This document shows positions 22,667 to 32,094 of a stretch of DNA of 64,000 nt, in pieces. The position numbers and the translations under genes were made by a program. The stretch covers positions 18,253 to 82,252 of the forward strand of contig NZ_WHJH01000027.1 of the NCBI RefSeq assembly GCF_011682145.1. Reading direction: 5' to 3'. This DNA is from Massilia mucilaginosa. Lineage in GTDB: Bacteria > Pseudomonadota > Gammaproteobacteria > Burkholderiales > Burkholderiaceae_D. Every line of letters begins with the position of its first letter. Position 1 is the first letter of the stretch. The notes under the pieces are model-generated. The model did not search any database and was not told the origin of the DNA. It was given only the letters and a program-made list of their open reading frames with translations.

Positions 22667-25600
22667 GCTGCTTGTGCCTCGGTAGCAAAATTCGCGGCGG
22701 ACTCCATGTCCACCGCCACAATGCGCGATACGCCCTGCTCCTGCATCGTCACACCGATCAGTTGATTGGCCATTTCCATCGCAATTTTATTGTGCGAGAT
22801 GAAAAGGAATTGAGTATGGTCCGACATCCGTTTCACCATCCGGCAGAAACGCTCGGTGTTGGCGTCGTCCAGCGGCGCGTCGACCTCGTCGAGCAGGCAG
22901 AACGGCGCCGGATTGAGGCGGAACATCGAGAACACCAGCGCGGTCGCGGTCAGCGCTTTTTCGCCGCCCGACAGCAAGTGGATGGTGGCGTTCTTTTTGC
23001 CCGGCGGCTGCGCCATGACCTGCACGCCGGAGTCGAGGATCTCGTCGCCCGTCATCACCAGCTTGGCGTTGCCGCCGCCGAAGAGGATCGGGAACAGTTC
23101 CGAAAAATGGTGATTGACCTTGTCGAAGGTATCTTGCAGCAGCTCGCGCGTTTCCTTGTCGATGCGCGCGATCGCGTCTTCCAGCGTGTTGATCGCCTCG
23201 ACCAGGTCGTTGTTCTGCGAGTCGAGGAAGTTCTTGCGCCCGGACGCCTGCGCCAGCTCGTCGAGCGCGGCCAGGTTGACCGCCCCAAGCAGCGCGATGG
23301 CATTCGTCAGGCGCGTCACCTCGCCTTGCAGGTAGGACGGCTTCATGTCCGGGTGCAGCTTTTCGGAGAGCGCCGCTTCGTCGGCGTCGACCGTCTTTAA
23401 CGCTTCGGCGAACTGCTCCTGGTTCAAGCGCGCGGCCTGCTCCTTGAGCTGCATTTCCATGATCCTGTCGCGCTGCGGTTGCAGGCTGCGCTCGGACTGG
23501 GTGCGCGCGTCTTCCGCCGCGCGCAGCTGCTGCGTGATCTGGTCGAGTTCATGGCGCGCGTCCGACAGCGCCTTTTCCTGGCTGGTGCGGCGCTCCAGCA
23601 GGTCTTGCAGGCCGTCGCTGGCGGCGCCGCTCTCCAACGCTTCGAGCTCCATCTGGCCGACCGCGATCGACTCGCCCACCTGGCTCGCCTGCTGGGTGGC
23701 GGTGGCGATGCTGCGGCGCAGTTCTTCGATCTTGCTGCGCTGGGATTTCTCGGCGAACTGCGCCTCCTGCGCGGCGCGTTCGAGTTCGCGCAGCTTTTCG
23801 CGCGCGTCGGCCAGCGCCTGTTCGCGCGCCAGGAAGTCGGTCTGGCCGTCTTCGTGCGCGCCCTGCAATTCGGCCAGCTCCATGTCGAGCTGTTCGAACT
23901 TTTCTTCGGACTCCATGCGGATCTGCTGCTGTTCTTCTTCCTGCGCCGCGATCTCGGCCAGGTCGGCGCCGATCTGGGTGCTGCGCTGGTTGAAGCGCGC
24001 CTCGACCTCGGACTGCTTGACCACCTCGATCTGCAAGGCATGCACGCCCTGGGTGAGCGTGGCGACGCGCTGGCGCGCATCCTGCAGGCGCCGCGCCAGG
24101 TCCGACATGGCGGCGTCGGCGCGCACCGCGCGGGCGCGCGCTTCGTCGGCCAGCATGGTCTGCGCGCGCAGCTGCTTGCCGATGTTGTCGATCTCCTGCT
24201 GGCGTCCCAGCATGCCATCCTGCTCGCTGTCGGCCGCGTAAAAGCGCACGCTCGAGCCGGTCACCACGTGGCCCTGGCGCGTGATGAAGGAGCCGCCCTG
24301 CGGCAGGCGCGCGCGTTCGGCAAAGGCGCTGGCCGTGTCGTCGGCGGCGTACACATTGTGCAGCCAGTCGCCCAACAACCCGCGCAGGCCCGCCTCGTTC
24401 AGCTTGAGCAGGCTGGCGAACGGTTTCAGGCCCGGCGTGTCGACAGGTGCGGCGGCGCCGGCCGGCATTGGTGCATACAGCGCCAGCTTGGCCGGCGGCG
24501 CATCGCTGAAAAAGGCCTTGGCCCATTCGATGTTCGACATTTCGAGCGCGCCGGTGCGCTCGCGCAGCACCGATTCGAGCGCCGTTTCCCAGCCCTGTTC
24601 GATGCCCAGTTTTTGCCACAGGCGCGGCAGCGCATCGAGTTCGTGCTTTTGCAGCCAGGGCTGGACCTTGCCCTGCGTTTGCACCCGTTCCTGCAGTTGC
24701 TTCAAGGCCGACAGGCGCGCTTCGAGCTGCGCGTTGGCCGCGGCCTCAAGATTGACCTGGGCCTGGGCGGCGCTGCGTTCTTCTTCCGTACGCTGCTGCT
24801 GTTCGGTCGCTTCTTCGAGCAGCATGGTCTGCTCTTCCAGCGCCTGCTGCTTTTCCTCCAACTGCATGCGCAGGTTGGCCAGGTGGCTGCTGTCGGGGAG
24901 ATTGAGGCCGTTCTTTTCCTGCTGCAGGCGCTCGCGCCGCGTTTGCAGGCCATTGAGAATGTTCGAGGCGTTGCGCTGGTGCGCCGATTCGAGTTCGATC
25001 TGCTGCTGCGCCTGCATGATGCGGGCGCGCGATTCGGTGGTCTTGTGCTGGGCCGCGCGCCAGGCCGCGTCCAGCTCGGGCAGGCGTTCGCCCTGGGCCT
25101 CGGCGCTCATCTGCGACTGCTCCACGCGCCCGCCCAGCTCTTCGAGCAGGTACTCGGCTTCTTCGATCTGCTGCTGGTAGTCGCCGCTTTGCGTCTGCCA
25201 GCCGTTGCGCTGGGCGTTCAGCGCCAGCAACTGGTTGTGCAGGCGGCTGCGCGATTCGATCACGAACTTGATCTGCGCTTCCAGGCTGCCGATTTCGGAG
25301 TTGGTCTGGTACAGGTGGCCCTGCGCCGTATGCAGGCGGTCGCCCACCGAAAAGTGCGCCTGGCGCAGGTGCTCCAGATCGAGTTCGACGTGGCGCAGCT
25401 TGGCGGTCTGCTCTTCCAGGTCGGTCTGGGCCTGTTCCATCTCGCGGAAGTAGCGATTCTGCTCGGTCTGCGCTTCGTTCTTGCGCAGCAGCCAGAGGAG
25501 CTTCTGCTTTTCTTCCTGGTCCGCCTGCAGCGAGTGGAATCGGTTGGCGACGACCGCCTGCGCCTCGAGTTTTTCGAGGTTGGCGTTCAGTTCGCGCAGG

Positions 25601-26190
25601 ATGTCTTCCACGCGCAGCAGGTTTTCGCGCGTGTCGTTCAGGCGGTTTTCGGTCTCGCGCCGGCGCTCCTTGTACTTCGAGACGCCGGCCGCTTCTTCCA
25701 GGAACACGCGCAGTTCTTCCGGGCGCGATTCGATGATGCGCGAGATCATGCCCTGGCCGATGATGGCGTAGGCGCGCGGACCGAGCCCGGTGCCGAGGAA
25801 GATGTCCTGGATGTCGCGCCGGCGCACCGGCTGGCTGTTGATGTAGTAGGTTGAGGTGCCGTCGCGCGTGAGGGTGCGCTTGACGGCGATTTCGGCGTAC
25901 TGGCCCCATTGGCCGGACGCCTTGCCGTCGTTATTGTCGAAGACCAGTTCGACCGAGGCGCGCCCGGCCGGTTTGCGGTGGGTCGAGCCGTTGAAAATGA
26001 CGTCCTGCATGGACTCGCCGCGCAGCTCGGAGGCCTTCGATTCGCCCAGCACCCAGCGTACCGCGTCGATGATGTTCGACTTGCCGCAACCATTGGGACC
26101 GACCACGCCAACCAGCTGCCCCGGCACCTGGAAATTGGTGGGATCGACGAATGACTTAAATCCCGACAATTTGATGGAAGACAGGCGCAC
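22663..26190 (-). CDS. smc: Chromosome partition protein Smc
   Basis: This is the ATPase of the condensin-like complex that organises and segregates the chromosome. The 1175-residue protein starts MRLSSIKLSGFKSFVDPT and has Walker A GPNGCGKSN at about 32-40. Two long coiled-coil arms (about 170-500 and 670-1010) flank a hinge near 510-660. The C-terminal head carries the signature LLSGGEKALTA and Walker B CLLDEVDAPLDDAN. It is the first gene of the run that continues into zipA, ligA, galU and def. A short palindromic repeat lies about 115 bases upstream. Confidence 0.98.
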
Positions 26191-26305
26191 GTTGTATAGC
26201 TAGCTCGGGAATCCTAAAGGTGGCCATCATACCATTTGTTGTCATGTTTTCGGGGATGGGGCGTAGGCCGGGGGGTGAGTTCTTTGCCAAGCGACGATGC
26301 CTTGG

Positions 26306-26325
26306 GTTCCCGCCTTCGCGGGAAC
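26306..26325. repeat. Short palindromic repeat, copy A
   Basis: This is a perfect 20-base palindrome-type stem, GTTCCCGC with GCGGGAAC around CTTC, in the gap between smc and the PAP2 gene. Read on the minus strand, it continues into CGTCGTTCCCGCGAAGGCGG, nearly identical to a second copy at 59182-59204. It looks like a dispersed REP-like repeat. Confidence 0.7.
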
Positions 26326-26378
26326 GACGGATCCAACGGTATAGGTCATCGAGAAACTGGCCGGCAAGCGGGCAAATA

Positions 26379-27047
26379 TCAAAAACACACGTAATTGAAG
26401 TAGCGTTCGTCCTTCGGGCACGGCGGCGAGTACGGATTGCGGGTCGGCCCCCAGGTGGCCGTGGTGTACACCCGGTCGGCCCCGGACAGGCCGAGCGCCA
26501 GGCCCGTCATCCACTGCTGGGAACTGTGCGCTTCGCCCTTGTAGGGAATGCACAGCACCGCCACGCTGAGCGCAATCAGGATCGGGCTCGGTTGGAACTG
26601 GCGGTTCGAGCGCACCAAGGCGATGAAGGCGGCGGCGCAGGCCAGGCCCAGCATGCAGCCGAGGATCGCTTCCGATACGCTGTGCGTGTCGACCATGACG
26701 CGCGAGAGCGTCACACCCAGCGCCAGCAACACGCCGACACTGACGGCCACGTAGCGCCACAGCTTGGGTCGTCCGCACAGCGCCAGGTAGGCGGCCACCG
26801 GGAACACGGCGGCGGCGCGCGCGGCGTGGCCGCTGAAACCGGCGAAATGGACCGCTTCGATGCCGACGCCCCAGCCGAGAAAGGCGATCTTGCTAGCGAT
26901 GACAACCATCAGGGTGGCGCCGAACAGCAGGCACCAGTACAGGGCGCGGCGGCGGCAGTGGGCGGCGGCCAGCCAGACGGCGATGGCCGCGCCCAGGGGT
27001 GCGGTGACGGCAATGCCGCCCAGCGCGCTAAGGTGATACCAATTCAT
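26379..27047 (-). CDS. PAP2-family membrane phosphatase
   Basis: This is a predicted inner-membrane lipid phosphatase of 222 residues and about six helices. The ATG at 27047 is preferred over a TTG two codons earlier. Motif two is clear as FAGFSGHAARAAAV (SGH). Motif three reads SRVMVDTHSVSEAI, where Glu replaces the usual Asp after the catalytic His. Motif one is only partly recognisable as SKIAFLGWG. The hydrophilic ending with CPKDERYFNYVCF is unusual. Possible substrates are undecaprenyl diphosphate or phosphatidate. It is a single gene between smc and the DUF1631 gene. Confidence 0.75.
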   Translation of the reverse strand: MNWYHLSALGGIAVTAPLGAAIAVWLAAAHCRRRALYWCLLFGATLMVVIASKIAFLGWGVGIEAVHFAGFSGHAARAAAVFPVAAYLALCGRPKLWRYVAVSVGVLLALGVTLSRVMVDTHSVSEAILGCMLGLACAAAFIALVRSNRQFQPSPILIALSVAVLCIPYKGEAHSSQQWMTGLALGLSGADRVYTTATWGPTRNPYSPPCPKDERYFNYVCF

Positions 27048-27177
27048 AGACAAAAGCCGGAAGTGAAAAAAGCCGGGCCAGGCCGGTACTACGGCAGCGG
27101 TCAGGCCCGGTCCGAATGATACGCGAATGTTAACAATGTGCGGATACTAACGGAACACCCCTGCGTGCGCGCCCGTC

Positions 27178-29601
27178 TCAGGCGGCAACCGATTGCGCCT
27201 TTTCCGAGTCGCTGAGCGCCTCGTCCATGGCCTGCGACAGCGCCCGGCTGACCACGCCCTCGACCGTCATCACGCGCACGCGCTGGGCGCGGTAGGCTTC
27301 GATGAGCTTGTCGGACGAGAGCGAAAATGCTTCCTGGCGCGCTCCGGTGGAGAAAATGTACAGGGTGCGCAGCGGGCTGATCCAGGCCAGCTTGACCTTG
27401 CGGATGCTGCCGTCCGGATCGGTAAATTCGATCCACATATTGCGTTCGAGGGCGTCGACGCCGAGTTCCGCATCGTCCAGCTCGGCATGGGCCGCTTGTT
27501 CGGCCTCGGCCAGCGCTTCGTTTTCCTTTTCCAGCCGGCGCATCGCGTCTTGCTGGGCAACTTCGACGGCGATTTCGAGCTGGCGTTCCGGCGTGATGTC
27601 GAGCGGTGCGCGGACTATTGACGCGTGGCACTCGGCCAGGTCGGCGAAAAACTGGATGCGGTCGGCATCTTGCCACTTGATGACGTCGAGCCATTTGTTC
27701 AGGGTCGCCAGCAGGCTCGGCAGCTTGCCGATCAGGTCGCGCCGCTGTTCGTGCGTGATCTTCGGCTTGACGCTCCAGATCAGCTCATCCATGGTCTTGG
27801 TCGCATTGCCGACCGCGCCCGGCTTGTCTTCCTCGACGCTGTAGGCGACCGTCATCACGGAGGTCCACTTCTTTTCAAGAAAGGTTTCCAGCATGGCGAC
27901 CACCTGGCCGCTGCCGACCCGGGCCGCGACCGCGGTCCTGGCCGAGCGGGTGGCGGCGGTGACTTTTTCCTTGCGCAGGGCATCGGCGATTGGCGCCGCA
28001 ATGGCGGTGGCCGCCGCATGCTCCTCGGCCTTGATGGTTTCTTCGAGCTCGGCCACGACTTCCGAAAACACATCGGCCGGCGCGCCGCCGTCGTCCTGGT
28101 CGCGCCCGACCCGCTCGACGCCGCGCTGCATCACCTGGAACAGCGGATCGTCCGGGCCGGAGCGCTGCTCCAGGCCCATGGTCGACATCAGGTCGATCAT
28201 GCGGCGCGCCGGGTGCGTTTCTTCGAAGAAGAAATTCTTGTCGGCCAGCGCGGCCTTGAGCACCGGAATTTGCAGCGACTGGATCAGGTCGCGCGAATCC
28301 TTGGGAATGTTCGGATCGAGGAAGACCGTCTCGAAAATCTTCGACAGCAAGTCGATGGTGCTCTCGTCGCCGCGCGAAAGTGTCCCTTTTGGAATGCTTT
28401 CCTTCAAGCGCGGCAAATAGAACACGTTCCCCGTCTGCGCTTCGACCGGCGTCGGCGCGATATTGCCGAACTGGGCCGGCAAGCCGCCCTGGAAGCCCTG
28501 GAAACCCTTGAGCACGTCGAGCAGCGAGGCCGGCACCAGCACCTGGCCCTCCCCCGACTGGCCGAAGCCGCCCGCGTCGATACCGCCGCCGCCGCCGGAC
28601 TGCGGCGCCGCGAAGCCGGGCGCGGCATGCACGCCCTGCCCTGCCGGTCCGCCCTGGGCCGGCGGGCCGCCCTGCCATGGCGCGGGCACGCTGGCCTCGG
28701 CGCCAGCGGCGCCGGGCGCGCCATGGAACGCGGCCGCGCCGCTCGGGCGCCAGCCGCCGCCGGACGGCGCCATGGCCGGCAGGTCGGGAATCATCGGAAT
28801 ATCGAACGACGAGGCCGGGGCCTGCTCCTCATCGCTGAGGAACTGGCGCAATTGCTTGGCCAGCTCGGCCTGGCTGCTGGCGCGCGCCTTCTTGGCCGCG
28901 ACCGCGCTCTCGGTTTTCTTGATCTTGAACGCGTCCACCGAACCGGGCTGCACGTTCTTGTTGATCAGCAGATCGCACAGGGCGTCGTACATCGGCGCGA
29001 AATCGAACAGCAGCGAGGGGCGCAGCATCGGCAGGATCAGGCTGTGGGCATCCGGGTCCGGTTCGAACTCGCGCCAGGCCTGCTGCAGCGCCGACAGGAA
29101 CATCTCGGGCCGGAACGGGTTCTGGCTGATGCGCAGCACTTCGCGTTCGAGCAGGAAACCGAGGCGGACATTGAGCGTGGCGATCTGGGTCGCATACTGC
29201 ATTTCGAAGGGGCGGCTGATGGCGTCGAACACGACCCGGCTGTCCATCTCTTCATAAGGCACCAGCTCCAGCGTGGCCGGCAGGGCCGCCACGGTTTTCT
29301 TGGGCGACGGCGCCAGCACATCGATTTCGGCGCGCATGGCGCGCACGATGCCGGAGGCGGCCACATGGAAGAAAGCGTAAGTGTTGTTTTTTAGCAGATT
29401 ACCCGATTTCACCCGCAGGAACACCGTGCGCGCATCGAGCGCGGGATCGGTCACATCCAGCAACGCCGCAACGAGGCGCGTCGCTACCGCCATCAATTGG
29501 TCATTGACGTGCTTGGTCACGCTGCCCAGCAGCGTATCCAGCAACTCGTGGCGTGACGGACCTGTCTTCCTTGCAGCGGTGGAGGGTGAAGGTGGAGCCA
29601 T
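27178..29601 (-). CDS. DUF1631 family protein
   Basis: This large cytoplasmic protein of 807 residues belongs to a family of unknown biochemical function (DUF1631). The N-terminal half, about 15-250, is helical and includes SRHELLDTLLGSVTKHVND. It is followed by a Gly/Ala/Pro/Gln-rich linker (about 275-370) and a second helical region with FLDPNIPKDSRDLIQSLQIPVLKAAL. The last 120 residues contain WIEFTDPDGSIRKVKLAWISP, a small beta domain reminiscent of PilZ-type folds, after a charged helix. No catalytic motif is visible. Two neighbours, a chemoreceptor fragment and a ClpP-like gene, give no clue to its role. Confidence 0.8.
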   Translation of the reverse strand: MAPPSPSTAARKTGPSRHELLDTLLGSVTKHVNDQLMAVATRLVAALLDVTDPALDARTVFLRVKSGNLLKNNTYAFFHVAASGIVRAMRAEIDVLAPSPKKTVAALPATLELVPYEEMDSRVVFDAISRPFEMQYATQIATLNVRLGFLLEREVLRISQNPFRPEMFLSALQQAWREFEPDPDAHSLILPMLRPSLLFDFAPMYDALCDLLINKNVQPGSVDAFKIKKTESAVAAKKARASSQAELAKQLRQFLSDEEQAPASSFDIPMIPDLPAMAPSGGGWRPSGAAAFHGAPGAAGAEASVPAPWQGGPPAQGGPAGQGVHAAPGFAAPQSGGGGGIDAGGFGQSGEGQVLVPASLLDVLKGFQGFQGGLPAQFGNIAPTPVEAQTGNVFYLPRLKESIPKGTLSRGDESTIDLLSKIFETVFLDPNIPKDSRDLIQSLQIPVLKAALADKNFFFEETHPARRMIDLMSTMGLEQRSGPDDPLFQVMQRGVERVGRDQDDGGAPADVFSEVVAELEETIKAEEHAAATAIAAPIADALRKEKVTAATRSARTAVAARVGSGQVVAMLETFLEKKWTSVMTVAYSVEEDKPGAVGNATKTMDELIWSVKPKITHEQRRDLIGKLPSLLATLNKWLDVIKWQDADRIQFFADLAECHASIVRAPLDITPERQLEIAVEVAQQDAMRRLEKENEALAEAEQAAHAELDDAELGVDALERNMWIEFTDPDGSIRKVKLAWISPLRTLYIFSTGARQEAFSLSSDKLIEAYRAQRVRVMTVEGVVSRALSQAMDEALSDSEKAQSVAA

Positions 29602-29859
29602 TGTCTGCTCGTTCGGGGTTAAAGATCTTTTGCCATAACAAACATTCTCTCACATTATTGCCGACCGGCAACCGGAAAGTTTGAAACAAAGTGTTATTTT
29701 TTGTTTAAGCGCAGGATGAGTGTGCTCATTCTTGCTTTTCCCTCAAGAAGAAGCCTCACATCGTCATTTCAACTGTTGATTAGAAACAAACTCAAGGCTA
29801 GAAGTTTCTCTAACATAATAACAATTCCACAGAGCAACCTCTTTCTCAAGGACCTCGCC

Positions 29860-30498
29860 ATGATCGCCAGCCGCCGCACCGATCTCAAGCTGACACTGAC
29901 GCTGTGCTTCGCCATCCTGGTCGGCCTCGGAGCCTGGCTGGCCGCCGTACTGCTCAGTCAGCTTGCGCTGATGCAGCCGGTAACGGCAGCGGCCGCCCAA
30001 AGTTTAGCCGACAATGGCGGCGCCCTGCGCTTTGTCGCCGCCGGTGCGGCCGATGCCACCAACACCGGGGCCGAGGCCGAGGCCAACTACGCCAGCGCGC
30101 GCCTGTGGGTGTGGTTTTGTATCGGCGCCAACGGCGCCGGGGCGGCCCTGCTCGGCTTGTGGCTCAGGGCGGCCGTGAGCGTGCCCGCCACGCCGGCGCA
30201 GCACCCGCCCGCTGCGCCGCCGGCACAGCGCCCACCCCTTGCGCTGCCGGCGCCGCGCGGCAACCTGATCGAACGGGCCATGCACGCCGGCGGCGCGCGC
30301 GGCGCCGGCGTCGACAGCGCCTCCCCTGGCGCCATCGGCAGCCGGCCCGGCCCGCTATCGCCAGGCTGCGGGGACGCAGCGGCGCGGCTGGCGCGGGTGG
30401 CGCGCATCATCGACAACCTGGCCTTCCAGACCACCTTGCTCGCGGTCAACGCCGCCGTCGAGGCTGAACGCGGCAGCCGCATGCCGCCGCGCGCTTGA
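29860..30498 (+). pseudogene. Truncated methyl-accepting chemotaxis protein-like gene
   Basis: The 212-residue product starts at ATG 29860, nine bases after AAGGA. It has two membrane segments (LTLTLCFAILVGLGAWLAAVL near residue 12 and LWVWFCIGANGAGAALLGLWL near 85) with a short periplasmic loop and no HAMP. After a Pro/Ala-rich stretch it reaches IIDNLAFQTTLLAVNAAVEA, the descending arm of the MCP signalling hairpin that normally contacts CheW and CheA. It stops eleven residues later, before the hairpin tip and second arm. A functional receptor would need about 100 more residues, so I call it a remnant. A deliberately short membrane protein cannot be excluded. The 258-base upstream gap is notably AT-rich. 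Confidence 0.6.
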
Positions 30499-30680
30499 GT
30501 CGATTCTTATCAGAATGTATTTCAATTTTGTAGGAACTAATCCTACACGAGTTCAAGGTGGATTCCGATACCTCTTCAACAGTGCGGCTCGCATGATTGT
30601 GTCACCGGAAACGCTGACGAGAGCACTTCCTCAGCACCATCGGCGAGCACGACATTTTCAAACTTCGAAAAGGAATGAAC

Positions 30681-30950
30681 ATGAACTCGAATCAGAAAAG
30701 CGGTCAAGGCAACAAGCAGAGCGATAGCTCCAGTTCCAACAAGCAATCGGGCTCGCAAGGCTCCGGCAGCGGCTCGGGCAGCAAAAGCGGCGGGACCCAG
30801 GGCGGCACGCATGAGCAGCACGTCGAAGCCGGCCGTCAAAGCCACAAAAATGACGACAGCAATTCGAAACAGTCCGGTTCGGGCTCGGGCAGCAAACAGT
30901 CGGGATCGTCTTCCGGCAGCGGCAACAAAAGCGGCGGCAGCAAAAGCTGA
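30681..30950 (+). CDS. Small low-complexity Ser/Gly/Lys/Gln-rich protein
   Basis: This 89-residue, extremely hydrophilic protein is made mostly of Ser, Gly, Lys, Asn and Gln, for example KQSGSQGSGSGSGSKSGG. A single more specific segment, GGTHEQHVEAGRQSHKN, lies in the middle. The middle segment loosely recalls stress-induced KGG-type proteins, but that link is weak. There is no signal peptide or membrane segment, and the chain is probably disordered. The ATG at 30681 is favoured because AAAGGA lies six bases upstream. An ATG at 30675 would be too close to it. It is followed by a likely terminator at 31023. Confidence 0.65.
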   Translation: MNSNQKSGQGNKQSDSSSSNKQSGSQGSGSGSGSKSGGTQGGTHEQHVEAGRQSHKNDDSNSKQSGSGSGSKQSGSSSGSGNKSGGSKS

Positions 30951-31022
30951 TTAGTCTGATACCGCAGGCGTCGCCGGGTTTCCGGGCGGCGCCATGCAGC
31001 AGGTTAACAGGAATCAATTGAG

Positions 31023-31062
31023 AGAGTCTGCATCGGCCTGGCCGTTGACAGGCTCTTTTTTT
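31023..31062 (+). terminator. Probable intrinsic terminator
   Basis: The stem AGAGTCTG with CAGGCTCT (one G-U pair) encloses a loop containing a second small GGCC stem. Seven T residues follow. It lies 72 bases downstream of the low-complexity gene and faces the convergent ClpP-like gene. Confidence 0.6.
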
Positions 31063-31115
31063 GGCCGTTGCGGCCGGTATCGGAAGGCGGCCCAGCTAAT
31101 GGCTGAGCCTGCGCT

Positions 31116-31676
31116 TCAAATATTGCGAATACGCACGCCTTTGGGTGGCGCGAAGTCGGCCACGTCATTGACCATGCGCGCCACCTTGGCGTCGCGCGCG
31201 GTCAGGTGCAGGTCGGAATACTGGTGGATCGCCCACTGCTCCGGCTGCAGCTCGATATGCTTGCGCAGGATCGATTCGGTGCGGGCGTCGTCGGCGCGCA
31301 GCCCTTCGACGATGATATTGAGTGCGTCCGGACGCGCCCCCGGCGAGGCCGTGGCATGCGACTTGTGCACCATGAAACGCGCCGTCTCGCTGGCGTAGCG
31401 CCGGGTCCCGGACAAAAACAGGATCACGGCGATCGACGCCACCGCTCCCGCGTTGTACATCACAAACTTGACCGGGGAGTTGAAAAGGAAGTTGTACAGG
31501 CATAGCCCGTCGCTGACATAGCCGCCGTTGGACTGGATCAGCACGTGCGCCGTTTCGACGCCGTTCTCGGTCATGCCGGACACCGCTTCGAACACGCGAT
31601 GCACCATATCGCTATTGACATCACCCGACAAAGTAAACCAGGCATCCGTCGATGGGGTCGTTTTTTCTTCGCTCAT
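31116..31676 (-). CDS. Orphan ClpP-like serine protease
   Basis: The 186-residue protein has the ClpP/crotonase fold signature. The strand-turn HVLIQSNGGYVSDGLCLYNFL is followed by the nucleophile Ser in NAGAVASIAVILFLSG and the active-site His in RFMVHKSHATA. The C-terminal segment LTARDAKVARMVNDV corresponds to the family's MTAxEAxxxGLID and provides a candidate Asp. It lacks the N-terminal propeptide of housekeeping ClpP and has no clpX or clpA nearby. It is therefore a divergent extra member, perhaps acting without, or with a shared, unfoldase. Transcription runs toward the low-complexity gene and away from the glycine riboswitch. Confidence 0.8.
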   Translation of the reverse strand: MSEEKTTPSTDAWFTLSGDVNSDMVHRVFEAVSGMTENGVETAHVLIQSNGGYVSDGLCLYNFLFNSPVKFVMYNAGAVASIAVILFLSGTRRYASETARFMVHKSHATASPGARPDALNIIVEGLRADDARTESILRKHIELQPEQWAIHQYSDLHLTARDAKVARMVNDVADFAPPKGVRIRNI

Positions 31677-31781
31677 GGCTGTCTGCTCGCAAAGTAGATG
31701 AATTATTTTAACAAATCGGGCAAACCATGGGTTTCCGTGCGCCCCTCATTCGTGCGCGCCCCCCGCACCCCCTCTGCAAGG

Positions 31782-31810
31782 TTGACAGTTACGCCCTGCT
31801 GGCATATCCT
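31782..31810 (+). promoter_or_regulatory. Sigma-70 promoter of the gcv operon
   Basis: A perfect TTGACA (31782-31787) is followed after exactly 17 bases by TATCCT (31805-31810). Transcription would begin around 31817, just before the first glycine aptamer. Confidence 0.75.
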
Positions 31811-31823
31811 CCTCAGTCTTGAT

Positions 31824-32020
31824 CGGGAGAGGGCAGCGCAGGCTGCCGCCGAAGGGGCATCACCCAAAAACTCTCAGGCAAAAGGACCGGTCAGGGGTCG
31901 GCGGCGCACAGCGCCCCCGGCTGAACTCTGGAGAGCGGCCGCGGCACCATGCCGGCGGCCCACCGAAGGGGCAGGCGGACTCGCATCCGCTATCTCTCAG
32001 GTACCAAGGACAGAGGGGCG
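31824..32020 (+). promoter_or_regulatory. Tandem glycine riboswitch controlling gcvT-gcvH-gcvP
   Basis: Two consecutive glycine aptamers are recognisable. Each opens with a GGAGAG-type P1 strand and contains the conserved CCGAAGGGGCA core (31849-31859 and 31962-31972). Each closes with the CTCTCAGG...AAGGAC block (31871-31886 and 31994-32010). The first runs about 31824-31927 and the second about 31928-32020, with only a short linker, as in the cooperative two-domain form. The leader ends about 75 bases before the gcvT start. Glycine binding is expected to switch on the cleavage-system genes. I do not see a clear terminator, so control may act at translation. Confidence 0.92.
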
Positions 32021-32094
32021 CGAAGCATCACGGAACGGCAGAGCCGTATCACGTCTGCTCGTCGTACCCCCATTCACTCTGCCTTGAGGATTCC

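Noticed and set aside
23479..25854. Open frame of 791 codons on the plus strand opposite smc
   Set aside because: It mirrors the codon pattern of a certain gene in GC-rich DNA, has no recognisable domain and is rich in Arg, Gly, Ala and Leu, as such shadows are.
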